Origin: Flavisolibacter sp. | GTDB lineage: Bacteria > Bacteroidota > Bacteroidia > Chitinophagales > Chitinophagaceae | NCBI GenBank assembly: GCA_017745135.1 | Contig: JAGIAB010000160.1 | Location: forward strand, 4,344-11,312 | Direction of reading: 5' to 3' | Length of the DNA: 6,969 bases | In this document: positions 5,759-6,969 of the stretch, one piece after another | Numbering within the stretch: the first letter of the stretch is position 1 | Layout: each line of letters starts with the position of its first letter | The notes under the pieces: generated by a model | Seen by the model: the letters and a program-made list of their open reading frames with translations, nothing else | The model's database searches: none | What the model was told of the DNA's origin: nothing | Made by a program: the position numbers and the translations under genes

Positions 5759-5785
5759 GTAGTACTACCCATAGTGAATAACTAT
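5759..5785. promoter_or_regulatory. Paired palindromes in the HNH-ATPase gap
   Basis: GTAGTACTAC (5759-5768) is a perfect 10-base palindrome. Two bases on is ATAGT-GAATA-ACTAT (5771-5785), a 5-base inverted repeat. Both lie just upstream of the putative promoter for the ATPase gene, where an operator would sit. There is no T tract, so they are unlikely to be a terminator. Operator function is speculative. Confidence 0.3.
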
Positions 5786-5807
5786 TTGATAGGAACAACA
5801 GTTTTTA

Positions 5808-6969
5808 TCAAACTTTTCCAATCCTCCTTTGAATGATCCTCACGGCAGCGACTTGCACGAAACGCATTCCAGGGCTCAGCATAACAAATAGTTCCTCATC
5901 AAGTTCAATCTTGGTAATGATCTCATTTACATCATCACCTTCAGCAACATGGCTTAAATTTGGCTGAAGCAATTTATCATTAATAGATGTATATCGTATC
6001 CGTCCCCACCTGTCATAGAAAGGGATTCGGTCATTCTCATAATAATATTCATACTCCGTATTACTTTGAAATGCTTCAAAATCACTCAATTGGTCTTTCG
6101 TTGCAAACCAAAATTGAAAGGCATATTCATTTGACGAGTACGTTCGTTTAACTAATTCGCAGATATCGAGTTTTTCAAAGGTGCATTTTCTAATATCATT
6201 AATACCCACAATAATATTTCGGTCAAGATATCCTTGTTTTGTACTCATTTGAATAGCAATGGAAATTGAATTAAAGAGATTCACTTGGCAAATAAGTCCT
6301 AACGCTTTCGCCTCAATGAGCACCAGGTAATGATTGTCATTTTCAAAATCAACTAAGTGTTCCAGCGGTTTAAGGATTTTCTTTGTAAAGCCATTCCCAA
6401 AGAATTGGACTTTTCCCTTCATAGCTTGCAAATCTCCACGATGCAAAATATCTGCAATAATTTTTCCGACTTCATCTTCGAAATAAGCTGGCAGAGTATC
6501 AATGGTAAATTCATAAGCAATCTTCAAAAGTCCAATTTTGAAATCCGAAATGTCAAATAACATCATTTGGTGAATCTCGGGTCGTTCTGATCGTTCTGTC
6601 TCCTCGTAAAAATTGACTTGGGAGCGATCAATACCATTACGTTTCAATATTTTGTCAATAACAGTATCTTTCAAATGGCGGTCTGCCGCGTCAATGGAAA
6701 ATTGAATATGAGTGCTTCCTGACTCTAACTTTGGAATTTTCGGTAAAAGTCGGGTGACGAAATTGCCGTCATCATCCATTTCAGTTCTTATCTTTTGCTC
6801 AGGATCATCGCTTAGTACACCAACACCCGCAAAAGGATTCGACAGGCCTCCTTTTTTCCCCCTTATCTTATGTCGGTACCGGGCAAACTCCATAAACGTA
6901 TGATTGACTAACTTACTGTCAACCCGCGAACCTAGCTTGGAGTTGCAGTCGCTGCACACGGAATAAATA
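5808..6969 (-). CDS. HNH endonuclease-like protein, 5' end beyond the window
   Basis: This gene enters from the right edge. The frame is open through base 6969 (IYSV before CSDC), and the GTG at 6959 is an internal valine rather than a start. The visible first residues, CSDCNSKLGSRVDSKLVN, form the second half of an HNH_5-type motif: the second Cys pair, the catalytic-region Asn and the G-x3-D segment. The first Cys pair and the EH(I)xP half should lie upstream, outside the window. The remaining roughly 365 residues are not a family I can name. They include a mixed alpha/beta stretch near HYLVLIEAKALGLICQVNLF, which resembles C-terminal regions of other proteins with this HNH type, and an acidic patch, EGDDVNEIITKIELDEE. 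The gene ends at TGA 5808, 100 bases before the RloC-like ATPase, on the same strand and similarly AT-rich. The likely role is DNA cleavage in a defence module; substrate unknown. Confidence 0.75.
   Translation of the reverse strand, partial: IYSVCSDCNSKLGSRVDSKLVNHTFMEFARYRHKIRGKKGGLSNPFAGVGVLSDDPEQKIRTEMDDDGNFVTRLLPKIPKLESGSTHIQFSIDAADRHLKDTVIDKILKRNGIDRSQVNFYEETERSERPEIHQMMLFDISDFKIGLLKIAYEFTIDTLPAYFEDEVGKIIADILHRGDLQAMKGKVQFFGNGFTKKILKPLEHLVDFENDNHYLVLIEAKALGLICQVNLFNSISIAIQMSTKQGYLDRNIIVGINDIRKCTFEKLDICELVKRTYSSNEYAFQFWFATKDQLSDFEAFQSNTEYEYYYENDRIPFYDRWGRIRYTSINDKLLQPNLSHVAEGDDVNEIITKIELDEELFVMLSPGMRFVQVAAVRIIQRRIGKV

Overview
The window looks like chromosomal DNA of a Bacteroidota bacterium, most likely of the Chitinophaga type. 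The reasons are a FecR anti-sigma factor with the C-terminal domain typical of that phylum, a lack of clear Shine-Dalgarno sites, and interspersed repeats of the form TGTCATCCTGAGCTTGNCGA. This placement is inference from gene content; no marker gene is present. All convincing genes lie on the minus strand.

Layout from left to right. 1-274 has no convincing gene and holds palindromes, a terminator-like hairpin and interspersed repeats. 275-1522 is a fecR-type anti-sigma gene carrying three in-frame copies of an interspersed repeat. 1650-1973 is a small unrecognised ORF. The ORF and fecR are each preceded by the same ECF-like promoter block (about 1591-1640 and 2001-2050, exactly 410 bases apart). 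No sigma-factor gene is visible beside fecR. 2097-3240 is a complete IS630-family element with 28-base inverted repeats and flanking TA. Its transposase is split by an A_AAA_AAG slippery site and a second, apparently damaging frame change. 3311-5704 encodes a large ABC-type ATPase with a zinc-hook CxxC and a C-terminal R-x3-E...N-x2-S-H motif, which marks it as an RloC/PrrC-like tRNA anticodon nuclease. 5808-6969 is the 3' part of an HNH-endonuclease-like gene that runs off the right edge.

The two right-hand genes are much more AT-rich than the IS (17 G/C in 4441-4500 against 40 G/C in 2881-2940). Together they look like a horizontally acquired defence module: a DNA-targeting HNH protein upstream of an ATP-driven RNase. 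The layout recalls Septu (ATPase plus HNH), but the ATPase is of RloC type and the gene order is HNH first. The IS630 copy sits between this module and the fecR region. The left part appears to be a cell-surface-signalling locus, with fecR normally controlling an ECF sigma factor that drives an outer-membrane receptor operon; neither partner is inside the window.
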